Assembly: GCF_023278045.1 (NCBI RefSeq)
Contig: NZ_CP056783.1
Location: 1,707,501 to 1,771,500, forward strand
Reading direction: 5' to 3'
From: Flavobacterium sp. K5-23
GTDB taxonomy: Bacteria; Bacteroidota; Bacteroidia; Flavobacteriales; Flavobacteriaceae
DNA length: 64,000 nucleotides
Position numbers and translations under genes: made by a program. The notes beneath the pieces were generated by a model. That model did no database searches. It saw only the letters and a program-made list of their open reading frames with translations, and was not told where the DNA came from. The stretch's first letter is position 1. The number at the start of each line of letters is the position of its first letter. Below, one piece after another: positions 6,499 through 16,600 of this stretch.

Positions 6499-6578
6499 TT
6501 TAAATAAGGTTTTTCACAAATATAAAAAAATCATCCGCTTTTGACGGATGATTTTGATTTTATAATTTTTGGAAGATA

Positions 6579-7319
6579 TTAAATCTTGTCAATACTCGCT
6601 CCTGAACTAGATTTTTTTTCGATTGATTTGGGAGTGTTTTTATAATTTATAGTGCTACCACTAGATGCTCTTGCATTTAAACTTACAATTGGATTCACTT
6701 TTATAGAGCTACCACTTGAAGATTTTGCAATTACATCATTGACTTGAAAGTCAGATGCATCTATCTCACTACCACTTGAGGCAGTAGCTTCAAAGTTTAA
6801 AGCCAGTCCTTCTATAGCGATATCACTACCACTACTAGATTTGCATATGGTGTTATCAGCATTTACCTGTACGTTAATGGTTGCGGCACTTGAAGCTCTT
6901 AGGCTAATGTTTTCCCCTTTTAATGTGTTTTCTGATCGAATGGTGGAAGAACTTGACGCTTTTAATTCTTCTATAACGGGCATTTTTACGGTTACTTTTT
7001 TTGATTTAACATTGTAGAATGAACTATGATCAGATGAAATAATCAGTATTCCATTTTCTACTTTGGTGGTAATGCTATTTTGTAAATTATCATCAGCTTC
7101 AACAATAACTTCTGTATGATTAGCTTGTTCAACTACTAAATCAATTGCATTACTTACTTCGATGCTTTGAAAGTCTGAGTTTACTGTTCTTTTCTCGGTT
7201 GTAACATTTCCACTTCCTTTTATCTTTTTTAAATTAAACGATTGGTTGCAGGATGCAAATAATAATGCTGTAATTGCAACTACTATAAATTTGGTTATTA
7301 CTGTGATAATTTTTAACAT
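6579..7319 (-). CDS. DUF2807 (GIN domain) lipoprotein
   Basis: 246 residues. The signal peptide ends in a lipobox (LLFASC near residue 24), so this is probably an outer-membrane lipoprotein. The GIN domain starts at about residue 45 (DFQSIEVSNAIDLVVEQ). The second half contains a regular series of SSSGS-type turns (KSSSGSDI, ASSGSEI, KSSSGSSI, ASSGSTI, KSSSGASI) spaced by about 20 residues. This is the rung pattern of a beta-helix with Ser-rich corners. It lies 2 bases after the PspC gene. It is paralogous to the next gene but not its close copy. Confidence 0.87.
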   Translation of the reverse strand: MLKIITVITKFIVVAITALLFASCNQSFNLKKIKGSGNVTTEKRTVNSDFQSIEVSNAIDLVVEQANHTEVIVEADDNLQNSITTKVENGILIISSDHSSFYNVKSKKVTVKMPVIEELKASSSSTIRSENTLKGENISLRASSAATINVQVNADNTICKSSSGSDIAIEGLALNFEATASSGSEIDASDFQVNDVIAKSSSGSSIKVNPIVSLNARASSGSTINYKNTPKSIEKKSSSGASIDKI

Positions 7320-7321
7320 GA

Positions 7322-9055
7322 TTATTTAGTTTTTATAATTATACCATCTTTGTTTATATGTAATTCTCCTTTTTTGTTTTTTGTATTTATTCTTAGGCTA
7401 TCTTTTGTGATACTCACCCCGTTATTTTTAATAATAACCGAAATATTTTCACTTTCTGAGTCATCCTCAGTATTGTATTCATTTGAATATTCCTCATCTT
7501 CAGGACAGTTCAAGCATTTTACTTTCGAATTTAATACTTGATATAAATTGTTATCTGAACTAGAATCCAGATTGAAAAAATCATCATTCGATCTATTGTA
7601 ATCTTGCATACTTGAATCTGCTTTGAAAAAAGTTCCTTCGGGCAAGAATACAGTAATTTCTATTTCTTGGTCTCTGAATTTATTTTTCAAGTCGGTTATC
7701 AAATAATTGTCAAATATCAATTGATTACCTACTATTGAATATTTGTATTTTATTTCTTTAGCTCTTTCTCTAGCTTCAGATAATGTTTCTCCTTTAGCTT
7801 CTTTTTCGATTTTTAAATACGCTACTTTTTCATCCGTGTATTCAATTTTTATATGAACATCATTAGAATATATTACATCTGCATTAGTGGAATCTTTTGC
7901 AATTTTAAAATCTTCTCTATCGTTTATACTTTTCGAATAGTAATCATTGTGCCTAAATTTAATTACCAATGTGTCAGTAGGTAATAACTTTAGGTATTCT
8001 TTTTTTACAATTCTTCCATCGTTAGAAAATGCTGAAGCTTGTTTTATTCCAATTGAAATAGCCATGGCAACAGATATTAACCAGATAGCAAGTAAAGTTG
8101 ATTTAGCAACATTTCCAATAGATTTCATTTTTGGAGATAGTAATTTAAATCCTAACAGTGATAAGAAAAAGAACGGAATCCCAACAGCAAAGAACATTAG
8201 TAGTCCAAAAGACCAGATTGGGTAATCAGTGAAGTTACCTGCCTCTATAAAATCTTGCCAAGGCACGCTAATTAATGAGGATGAACCAAGAGTAAATACT
8301 CCTATAAATAACCCCATTAATGTAGCCAGTCCTGTTATGATTAAAAAGATCCCAAGAATTTTTGCGAAGATTTTAAAAACCGTCATTATAAAATCACCAA
8401 AAGAGCTTCCTATTTTTTCGGCACCCGTTTTTACTTGGTTTCCAAATTTATCATAATCAGCATTTTTAAATTTCTCTGAAACATTTTCAAATTCTTCCCT
8501 TACTTTTTTTTCGATATTAGAAATATTCACAGGTTCTCCCGTCATTTCTAGTTTTTCAGATGTTGTTACAGCTTCGGGCATTACAATCCAAAGAATGATA
8601 TAAGCAAGGATTCCTGTTCCAGCACCCCAAACTAATAGTATTAGAATAACTCTTACCCAAACTGCGTCAATTCCAAAATAATGTCCAAGACCAGCGGCAA
8701 CACCACCTATCATTCCTTTTTCTTTATCTCTGTACAGTTTTTTTGTTCTTCTTGAATCATTACTATAGCTTGTTGAAGTCTTATGATCGTCTTCTATGAT
8801 ATAATCTTCCGGTTGTCCCATTACTGCAATCACCTCGTCTACATCTTTCAAACCTATAACATGCTTGTCACTTTTTTGTTTTTCATTCAATAATTCAGAA
8901 ACACGCATTTCAATGTCTTTTATGATTTCATCTTGTCCAGATGAATTGCTTAAAGAACGTTTTATTGCGTCAAAATAGCGATTCATTTTTTGGAATGCAT
9001 CTTCATCTATGTGAAAGAACATTCCGCCTAAGTTAATATTTACTGTTTTGTTCAT
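7322..9055 (-). CDS. PspC domain membrane protein
   Basis: 577 residues. Residues 1-95 are soluble and acidic. The PspC domain lies at about 105-160 (KLYRDKEKGMIGGVAAGLGH, then FGIDAVWVRV and a long hydrophobic segment). Further hydrophobic helices occur at about 225-250, 280-305 and 320-340. The C-terminal part (about 350-577) is hydrophilic with beta-rich repeats. PspC-family proteins respond to envelope stress in other bacteria. In Bacteroidota this long form commonly sits beside a PadR regulator and DUF2807 proteins, as here, but its job is not established. It starts 2 bases after the PadR gene. Confidence 0.88.
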   Translation of the reverse strand: MNKTVNINLGGMFFHIDEDAFQKMNRYFDAIKRSLSNSSGQDEIIKDIEMRVSELLNEKQKSDKHVIGLKDVDEVIAVMGQPEDYIIEDDHKTSTSYSNDSRRTKKLYRDKEKGMIGGVAAGLGHYFGIDAVWVRVILILLVWGAGTGILAYIILWIVMPEAVTTSEKLEMTGEPVNISNIEKKVREEFENVSEKFKNADYDKFGNQVKTGAEKIGSSFGDFIMTVFKIFAKILGIFLIITGLATLMGLFIGVFTLGSSSLISVPWQDFIEAGNFTDYPIWSFGLLMFFAVGIPFFFLSLLGFKLLSPKMKSIGNVAKSTLLAIWLISVAMAISIGIKQASAFSNDGRIVKKEYLKLLPTDTLVIKFRHNDYYSKSINDREDFKIAKDSTNADVIYSNDVHIKIEYTDEKVAYLKIEKEAKGETLSEARERAKEIKYKYSIVGNQLIFDNYLITDLKNKFRDQEIEITVFLPEGTFFKADSSMQDYNRSNDDFFNLDSSSDNNLYQVLNSKVKCLNCPEDEEYSNEYNTEDDSESENISVIIKNNGVSITKDSLRINTKNKKGELHINKDGIIIKTK

Positions 9056-9057
9056 GA

Positions 9058-9390
9058 CTATTGTTTTTGGTTTGTGATTAGATTAACGGCATCTGAAAGT
9101 TCAGTCCAAGTGCCATTTAGTTCGTTTAAAAAAGTTTGCCCTATTTCGGTTAGACCATAATATTTTCTTGGTGGTCCAGATGTAGATTCTTCCCAACGGT
9201 AATTGAGTAGTCCATCATTTTTTAATCGGGTTAAAAGAGGATAGATTGTACCCTCTACTACAAGTAATTTGGCGTTTTTTAAAGTGTCTAGTATTTCTGA
9301 TGTATATGCATCTTTTTCTTTTAATACAGATAAGATACAAAACTCGAGAACACCTTTACGCATCTGGGCTTTTGTGTTTTCAATGTTCAT
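9058..9390 (-). CDS. PadR family transcriptional regulator
   Basis: 110 residues, a compact winged-helix regulator. It has the PadR core at residues 10-80: RKGVLEFCILSVLKEKDAYT, then EGTIYPLLTRLKNDGLL and the wing with RKYYGLT. PadR proteins are usually repressors that bind near their own promoter and respond to phenolics, drugs or stress. Its position in front of the PspC gene (2-base gap) suggests that it controls this operon. A pair of CGCATAGTA repeats upstream at 10018 and 10068 are possible operators, but this is speculative. Confidence 0.92.
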   Translation of the reverse strand: MNIENTKAQMRKGVLEFCILSVLKEKDAYTSEILDTLKNAKLLVVEGTIYPLLTRLKNDGLLNYRWEESTSGPPRKYYGLTEIGQTFLNELNGTWTELSDAVNLITNQKQ

Positions 9391-9445
9391 AATTTCATTT
9401 TTGTTTTTTGATTAAACTGTTCATTTTTTGATTGATTGTGATGAT

Positions 9446-9901
9446 TTATTTTATGAAGGGAATTGTTATTGGATACTTATACAATTCTCCATTTGATGTT
9501 TTGATTGAAGCATATATGATTAAAAAGAATTCGGCGACTTTTAGACAACCAAAAATGAACAAGGCCATAATTCCAATGGTTAGCATCCCTATATTGTCCG
9601 CAATATTAAAATTATTTATAATTACATTGTTGTCATTTATTATTGCTTCTAATGAAACGTTGTTAAAGACCGTAATTAAGAAAATTGGAATTGCAATCAT
9701 ACCTAATACCAAAGTGTACAATAATAAGCTCAATTGAAAATTTAACACTTGTTTACCATGATGATCTACAAATTCAGACTTGTCTTTTTTTGTTGTCCAT
9801 AATAATATTGGAAAAATATAATTCCCAAATGGAATGAAATACTGAGTTAAAGTACTCAGGTGAATAAATGTTGCCGTGTTTTTCTCAGTGATTGTTTCCA
9901 T
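9446..9901 (-). CDS. DUF4870 domain membrane protein
   Basis: 151 residues. It has the DUF4870 pattern: FIHLSTLTQYFIPFGNYIFP near residue 12, then PILLWTTKKDKS, then HHGKQVLNFQLSLLLY, with three to four hydrophobic helices. A small inner-membrane protein of unknown function. It is the first gene of the minus-strand operon, 55 bases ahead of padR. Confidence 0.85.
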   Translation of the reverse strand: METITEKNTATFIHLSTLTQYFIPFGNYIFPILLWTTKKDKSEFVDHHGKQVLNFQLSLLLYTLVLGMIAIPIFLITVFNNVSLEAIINDNNVIINNFNIADNIGMLTIGIMALFIFGCLKVAEFFLIIYASIKTSNGELYKYPITIPFIK

Positions 9902-9985
9902 TTTTTGATTGCTTTATAGGTTTCCCTTTTAATTGATTTGATGATTGAAATTCTTTACGATTTGAACGCCTAGTAATTTCTTATA

Positions 9986-10092
9986 CAAATATATATCTAA
10001 AAGACAGTATCTTGTATCGCATAGTAGTGTAATTTAACACAAAATTAACATATATAAATATTATGTACGCATAGTATTTTTTTGTAATTTAG
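9986..10092. promoter_or_regulatory. divergent promoter region with paired CGCATAGTA repeats
   Basis: This lies between the DUF4870-PadR operon (minus) and the DUF4442 gene (plus). A TATATTTG box lies on the minus strand (9993-9986). CGCATAGTA occurs at 10018-10026 and 10068-10076, exactly 50 bases apart, each followed shortly by TGTAATTTA (10028-10036 and 10083-10091). They could be binding sites for the PadR protein or duplicated promoter parts. Confidence 0.35.
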
Positions 10093-10109
10093 CAAAAAAC
10101 AGATTGATT

Positions 10110-10562
10110 ATGAAGATTACAGTTAGCAAACTAAATAAATTTTTATTATTCAAATTGCCATCAGCATTTATATGTGGGGTTCGAGTAAAAGAATTAGATG
10201 AAACACGTTGTGTTGTTTCAGTAAAGCACAGATGGATTAATCAAAATCCATTCAATTCTATGTATTTTGCAGTGCAGGCTATGGCCGCCGAACTATCAAC
10301 AGGTGCATTAGTAATGTATCAGATTGAAAAAAGCGGAAAAAAGATTTCTATGTTGGTGGCTAATAATAAAAGTAGTTTTACAAAGAAAGCAACAGGAAGA
10401 ATCACTTTCGCTTGTAATGATGGACATTTGATTGAAAAAGCTATTCAAGAAACAATTGCAACTGGAGAAGGGCAGACGTTTTGGATGAAATCCATTGGAA
10501 CAGACGAAAAAGGAGTTCAGGTTTCTGAAATGGATTTTGAATGGAGTGTTAGAGCCAAATAA
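10110..10562 (+). CDS. DUF4442 hotdog-fold protein
   Basis: 150 residues from the ATG at 10110. A TTG two codons upstream is less likely. The sequence follows the DUF4442 family, thioesterase-like hotdog proteins: VKHRWINQNPFNSMYFAVQA near residue 47 is the long central helix region, followed by AELSTGALV and beta strands to FEWSVRAK. The substrate is unknown, probably an acyl thioester. A monocistronic gene with a strong terminator, divergent from the PadR operon. Confidence 0.85.
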   Translation: MKITVSKLNKFLLFKLPSAFICGVRVKELDETRCVVSVKHRWINQNPFNSMYFAVQAMAAELSTGALVMYQIEKSGKKISMLVANNKSSFTKKATGRITFACNDGHLIEKAIQETIATGEGQTFWMKSIGTDEKGVQVSEMDFEWSVRAK

Positions 10563-10588
10563 GTTTAAATAGAGTTTTCAATATATAT

Positions 10589-10615
10589 AAAACGCCTCAT
10601 TGAATGAGGCGTTTT
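10589..10615. terminator. bidirectional terminator
   Basis: AAAACGCCTCATTGAATGAGGCGTTTT, a strong short hairpin with A and T flanks. It separates the convergent DUF4442 gene and the giant surface protein. Confidence 0.88.
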
Positions 10616-10640
10616 CGTTTATGAAATGTTTGGGAAGTGT

Positions 10641-13600
10641 TTAACGAATTATTATTTTCTTTCCAAATTCCCCTTTGGAAGTTTTTATTTTTACAATATA
10701 GATCCCTGAGGCTTTATTATTAATTGGAATCTGAATGTTGTTTTGTTTTATATCCTCTATTTCCCAATCCTCCAAAGATTGGCCTAATATATTGAAAAGA
10801 GATGCTGCGTTTACCGTGGCATCAATGAAATTATTCTTGATGTTTAGTACTTTATTGTTATTGGTGTAATACACTATAATTCCATCATCCAAATTGGTTT
10901 TGTCAACATCATATAGTTTGTTTACAAATTGCAATGAAAATCGATTGTTATACTCGCCTATTGGGAGTGATATAGTATAATCATTGTTTTTGATGTCATG
11001 ATAAATTCCAGTTACATTATCATATATATAAATTTCGAGAGTATTGGGTATGTTTTCTAAGGCGTCTATTTTGATAGTCGATTTACCTTCATTAGCCACA
11101 ATAATACCCATAGGGATTATTTGATCATCATTAAAGTTTGGAACCGCTTGAATCACAAACTGACTATTACTAATATCCCAGAACATATCATTATCATTCG
11201 TGTCAAACATTGGAGCGTCATAACCAATATCAAATTGATTGGTTGTGTTGCTATCTACAGTAACTAAAAGTTGACGATGCGCACCCACAGCAGAGTCAAA
11301 ACCCAATCTGATTTTTAGCCGAGTGTCCGTTATCTCTTGCGTTATAGTTTTTTTAGTTCCACTTGATTTCATAAATAATGAACTTGCCGTAGTTTCTCTG
11401 ACAAATACACGTTGACTATTTTTGAATACTACATCACCTCCAACAACAGTACCTAGCATTTCTCCTATAGCGGAGTCTAAATAACCATCAATAAAAAATC
11501 CTTGAGCTACGGGGATGTAACGTTCTGGCGCTTTTGACCCGAGTGCTCCATCATTTACAGTCAAAGGACTGTCATTAATAGCTTTTACACCACCAGCTAA
11601 ACTATAAGTAGCATAACCTCCTTGATATTCAGCTAGATTGTGATTATTTGAAACCCCAAAATGATCCCAGAAGTAAATTGCCCCACTGAATCTATTTTCG
11701 GTGTTTCTTCCAACTTTATTATTGATTGTTTCTTTAATATTATCTTTTATAAATTCATCGGCATCAAGAGCTGATGGATAAGGATTTCCGATTAAATAAC
11801 TATTGTCTTTGATCATATTTAATGTTATTGTCCCAGAATTTGGTTTTCCAATAAAAACATAATTTTGAGTTTCATAAATCAGAGCTTCCCCTCCGCTACC
11901 TTTCATAGTAAATCCTTCCCCAACTTTTAGTAGACCAAAGCTTTGTATAAAATTCCATTGGAAATAATTTCCCCAATCATCTCCATCTACTATTGCAGCG
12001 TTGTAAGACCATATCCAACGGTTGCTGATTTTTATTGGGTCTGTAGGAATGACAGCTGCTGTATCAGCATAATAAGCACCACCACCAAAATTGATAGCTA
12101 TCGGAGTGGCAGAAGTTTTTCCGTCCCTTAAAATACCAGCAATGGAGTGGGACGTATTATTGATGACCCCTTGAATAGTACTTACGGGCGATGACCAATA
12201 ATTGTAATTGAAACTGTTCTTTTTACCTTGTTGGTCACGCTCAATATATCCTATACTGCTTTCAGCCAAAATACTTTCGCTGAACTGGGTTGGTGTGTAT
12301 CTCTTTTCCACTAATTGTGATTCTCCCACCAGATCAATAGAACCATCCAGTTTTAAATAATGGGTAATCCATAAGCCTTGGCCGTCATTTTTTTCAATAG
12401 GAGTGGTGACTGTAGGATCAGCAATTGTTAACCTGCCAGCAGTTGAAAGTAAACCTAAAACTGTAATATCTTTATCCCCGGAACTTATATTATGTGATGA
12501 TTGAACTATATTCCAATCAATTTGAGTTCCATAAACTGTGCTATTTGGTGTGTACCAAACTACTGGTTGCGCCCATGTGTTATTATTACTCCATACACCA
12601 TCATTTGCTGATTTGTAGGGTAAAGGTGCTGTTTCTTGTTGAGGTGAATAAATATTTCTTAATCTACCATTAAGGCTACCTTTAGATGGAGATAAGTAAC
12701 CACAATTTACAGTCATACGATAATAGCCATCTAAATCTGACCATAATAAAGGGTCATTATCGGTGCCGTTTTGTGTTAAATCAGGGCCGTAAATTTTTAT
12801 AGGTATTATTTCCCCCATCACATTATCACCCCCGTCAAGTTTTATCTCTTGATTCATCATTTGACGTATATGTTCTATATTAAGTGCCTTGTTCCAAATT
12901 CTCAATTCATCGATCCAACCATGGTAATAGTTAATAGGTTTTTTAGTAGGTTTACCATTCACATCCAGATTGCCTATTTGGTCCATTGCTCCCAATATAC
13001 ATTGCATACTATTATCAGTAGGGGCAATGCCATTTGCACTTGCTTTTTCAACACCATCCATATATAATTTATAGGTGCTACCATTAAAAGTTACTGCAAT
13101 ATGATGCCATGTTGTTGCATCTATAGCATTACTTGATATATAATTAGTAGAACCCCAACGAAATTCGACTAAGCCTCCATTCAATCTTAAATCATATCCA
13201 GAAGCTAAATTATTAGCATCGCGTTTAGATAAGAGACTCTGTGTCCCTGTTAGGTCACCAGATTTTATCCACATCTCTATGCTAAATGGGCCTGTTCTGT
13301 CATAATTATCTTTAAAAGTGATGTAGTCATTTACACCGTCAAAATCAATTTGATCGCAACTGTTAATAGTTACGTCTACAGTACTCACACATCCGTTGAC
13401 AGTCCATGCTAGTTTATATGTTCCAGGTTTTCCCGTAAATGTTGCATTAGGATCATTTATATTAGAAAATGTAGTGGTGCCAGTACATGCAATAGGTGCA
13501 ATAGCTACACTCCAAGTTCCAATTTTACCCGTTGGAGGGTAATCTGGAGATATAGGTACTATGTTAGGAACTTTATAATTGTTTTTGTAAACGCCTTTGT

Positions 13601-16600
13601 TATAATTTTGTTGAGCACTAATGGTATTGTCGTAAGCTGATAAAGTTACTGTGTCTTCACCACATTCACCAACAATAGGGACTAAATTATCCCCTGCATA
13701 AGATAACGTGGCATCTATTTTGATAAATTCAGTACCTGCTATATCGTCACTTCTACATCCATTAATTAACGATGTTGCACCATAATTTTGTATCCCTGGA
13801 GTCACGGGTTTTATGGATACCGTTGAACCTGTAGCGACTACTACACCATAATCATCAGTCCATTCAATCACTTCGTCAATAGGATTGTCTGGAATCTCTA
13901 CATTATCTATAGCCCAAACGCTATTTGTGGTTCCAGAGTATGTAAATTTAATTCTTAGACCGGTTAATCCTATATATTCTTGTAAATCAATAGATACATG
14001 TTTGTCAAGTTTGGTTCCTAAACTGGTTTTACAAGGTCCTGTAAAACCAGGGGTATTTGTAGCAAAACCAGTATTGCTTGGTCCAGTATAGTTATAGGCG
14101 GCTCCTGGATTTAGAATTACACCATAACTTGCGCCACCATCAACAGATATTTCTATTTTGACCCAAGCTCCAGCTTCTAAAAAATAGGCTTGGTCAAATT
14201 CTAAATGCGCAGTGGTTAAGCCAAGTGTATTAAAAATAGGCGTTTCCAATGTTGATAAAGGAGTAATAGTATGTACATTGTTTGGTTGGTTTACATATTG
14301 TGGAATTCCGGCTACGACGGCAAATTTTGTATTATCGGTAGTGTCATAGCAACGCCCATTATAATTTTTAGGCCCGTTGGTTTCTTTCCAATAAGTACTT
14401 TGACCATTATCTCCTCCAGCGGACATTTCAGCTTCACCATCTACTTGCCATCCTAAATTATTCAGATTAGCAGTATTAAACAAGCCACCTTCGTTAAATG
14501 CTAAATTAACACCATATTCACTTTCTACCACTACTGATACAGAAGCTCCTAAGCAAATAACATTATATTCTGTACCATTTATAATGGTTGGGGGGATATC
14601 TGGCGGTATAACTGTTATTATTGCAATTGGTGAAAACCCTAAACAATCACCTACATTTATTACAGCTCTTACCAAAGTAGTAACTAGAACATTCATAACG
14701 GTGTATGTGGTAGTTGTGTTAGTTGTGCCAATAATTGTTGACCAAGTAATCCCGCCATTAGTGGAAAACTCCCAACGGTTTATGCTGCTAGCCAATGCAG
14801 GATTTATATTCAATTTTAGAGTTACATCTTGTTGTATAGTATTGCCATTAATATCGACAGGACAAGCTGTTATTTCTATTATATTAGAAGCATTAGCAAC
14901 TGTTTGTGTTTGAACATTATAACCAGTAAGTGTTCCACTATTAATAGTAGGAGCATCTATTCTGATTTTAGTAGAGCATAAAGCTGTATTGCCTTGACTA
15001 TCTGTTACTGTTAATGCTACATTTTGAACACCAATGTCATTACAACCAAACGTGTACTTATCAAGGCTAAGTGTTATAGATCCACAATTATCAGTAGAAC
15101 CATTATTTATTTGACTAGCTAAAATTGTTGCTTTTCCTGTAATGCCATCTAAAGTGACAACAAGTGTATTATCACCAATACATTTTGCTATAGGTTTTAT
15201 AGCATCGTTAACTGTTATAGTTTGTGCGACATTTATGCTATTTCCTGCATTATCAGTTACCTTATAAATTCTAGTTATTATTACAGGACAAGAGCCAGAT
15301 GGTGTATCGCTAACAAAAGCTACCACTGGATTTGCAGTACAATTATCTGCTTCATTAATAACTACTGTGATATCTGGTGCTGGTGCAGATCCTGATGCTA
15401 CAATTGGAGCAGGGTTAGAGGCTGTTGGAATTTCATTATCTGTTACTGTAACAGTTTGATTGCAGGGTGTGGAAATATTTCCATTTTGGTCAGTAGCAGT
15501 CCATACCACGGTTGTGTTTCCCGTGCCAAATAAATATGTAGATGGGTTTATGATAACACCGCCAACTTTTGCTGTAATAATTAAGTTTCCGACTGTGGTA
15601 CAATTGTCTAATGCAGTAGGAGTGTCAAGGTTTACTGTTGTAGAACAGTCTCCTGTTCCGTTCGCACTGGTATTGGCAGTTTTATTTATAGGACAAGTAA
15701 TAGATGGTACTGTATTGTCATTGATATTAAATATATGGTTGACATCAGTAAAGTTTCCGCAAGCATCGGTTATGGTATATGTCCTTGTTATTGTACCATT
15801 ATAGCTTTGTCCCGCCAAACTACCAGTAGATGATGTTACGGTAAGGCTAGCTGTGGCGGTACAATTATCTGAAGCATTAGCTCCCAATAAACTATTAAAT
15901 GCGCTAATGGTTGCTACTGCTGTAGGTAAATTGCTAGAGCATTGTAAGGAGGTTGGGGTAGGTGCTGTTACTGTTGGTTTTGTATTGTCATCAACGGTAA
16001 TGGTTTGAGAAGCACTGGAGTTGTTGCCACAAACATCTGTTGCTGTATAAGTACGTGTAATGGTATATCTATTTGCGCATGTTTGGCTAGAAATAACATC
16101 TGAAGCAACTGTAATTGTAATTGTTCCTCCACAAGTATCATTTGCTACAACCGCTCCAATATTAGTTGCTGGAACATTAGCAGCACAACTTACAGTAGTG
16201 TTGGCTGGTATGCTAGTGATTACAGGAGCCGTTTGGTCATAAACGGTAATGGTTTGAGAAGCACTGGAGTTGTTGCCACAAACATCTGTTGCTGTATAAG
16301 TACGTGTGATGGTATATCTATTTGCGCATGTTTGGCTAGAAATAACATCTGAAGCAACTGTAATTGTAATTGTTCCTCCACAAGTATCATTTGCTACAAC
16401 CGCTCCAATATTAGTTGCTGGAACATTAGCAGCACAACTTACAGTAGTGTTGGCTGGTATGCTAGAGATTACAGGAGCCGTTTGGTCATCAACGGTAATG
16501 GTTTGAGAAGCACTGGAGTTGTTGCCACAAACATCTGTTGCTGTATAAGTACGTGTGATGGTATATCTATTTGCGCATGTTTGGCTAGAAATAACATCTG

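Noticed and set aside
10104..10109. TTG start of the DUF4442 gene two codons before the ATG
   Set aside because: The ATG at 10110 gives the more typical start, and nothing favours the TTG.
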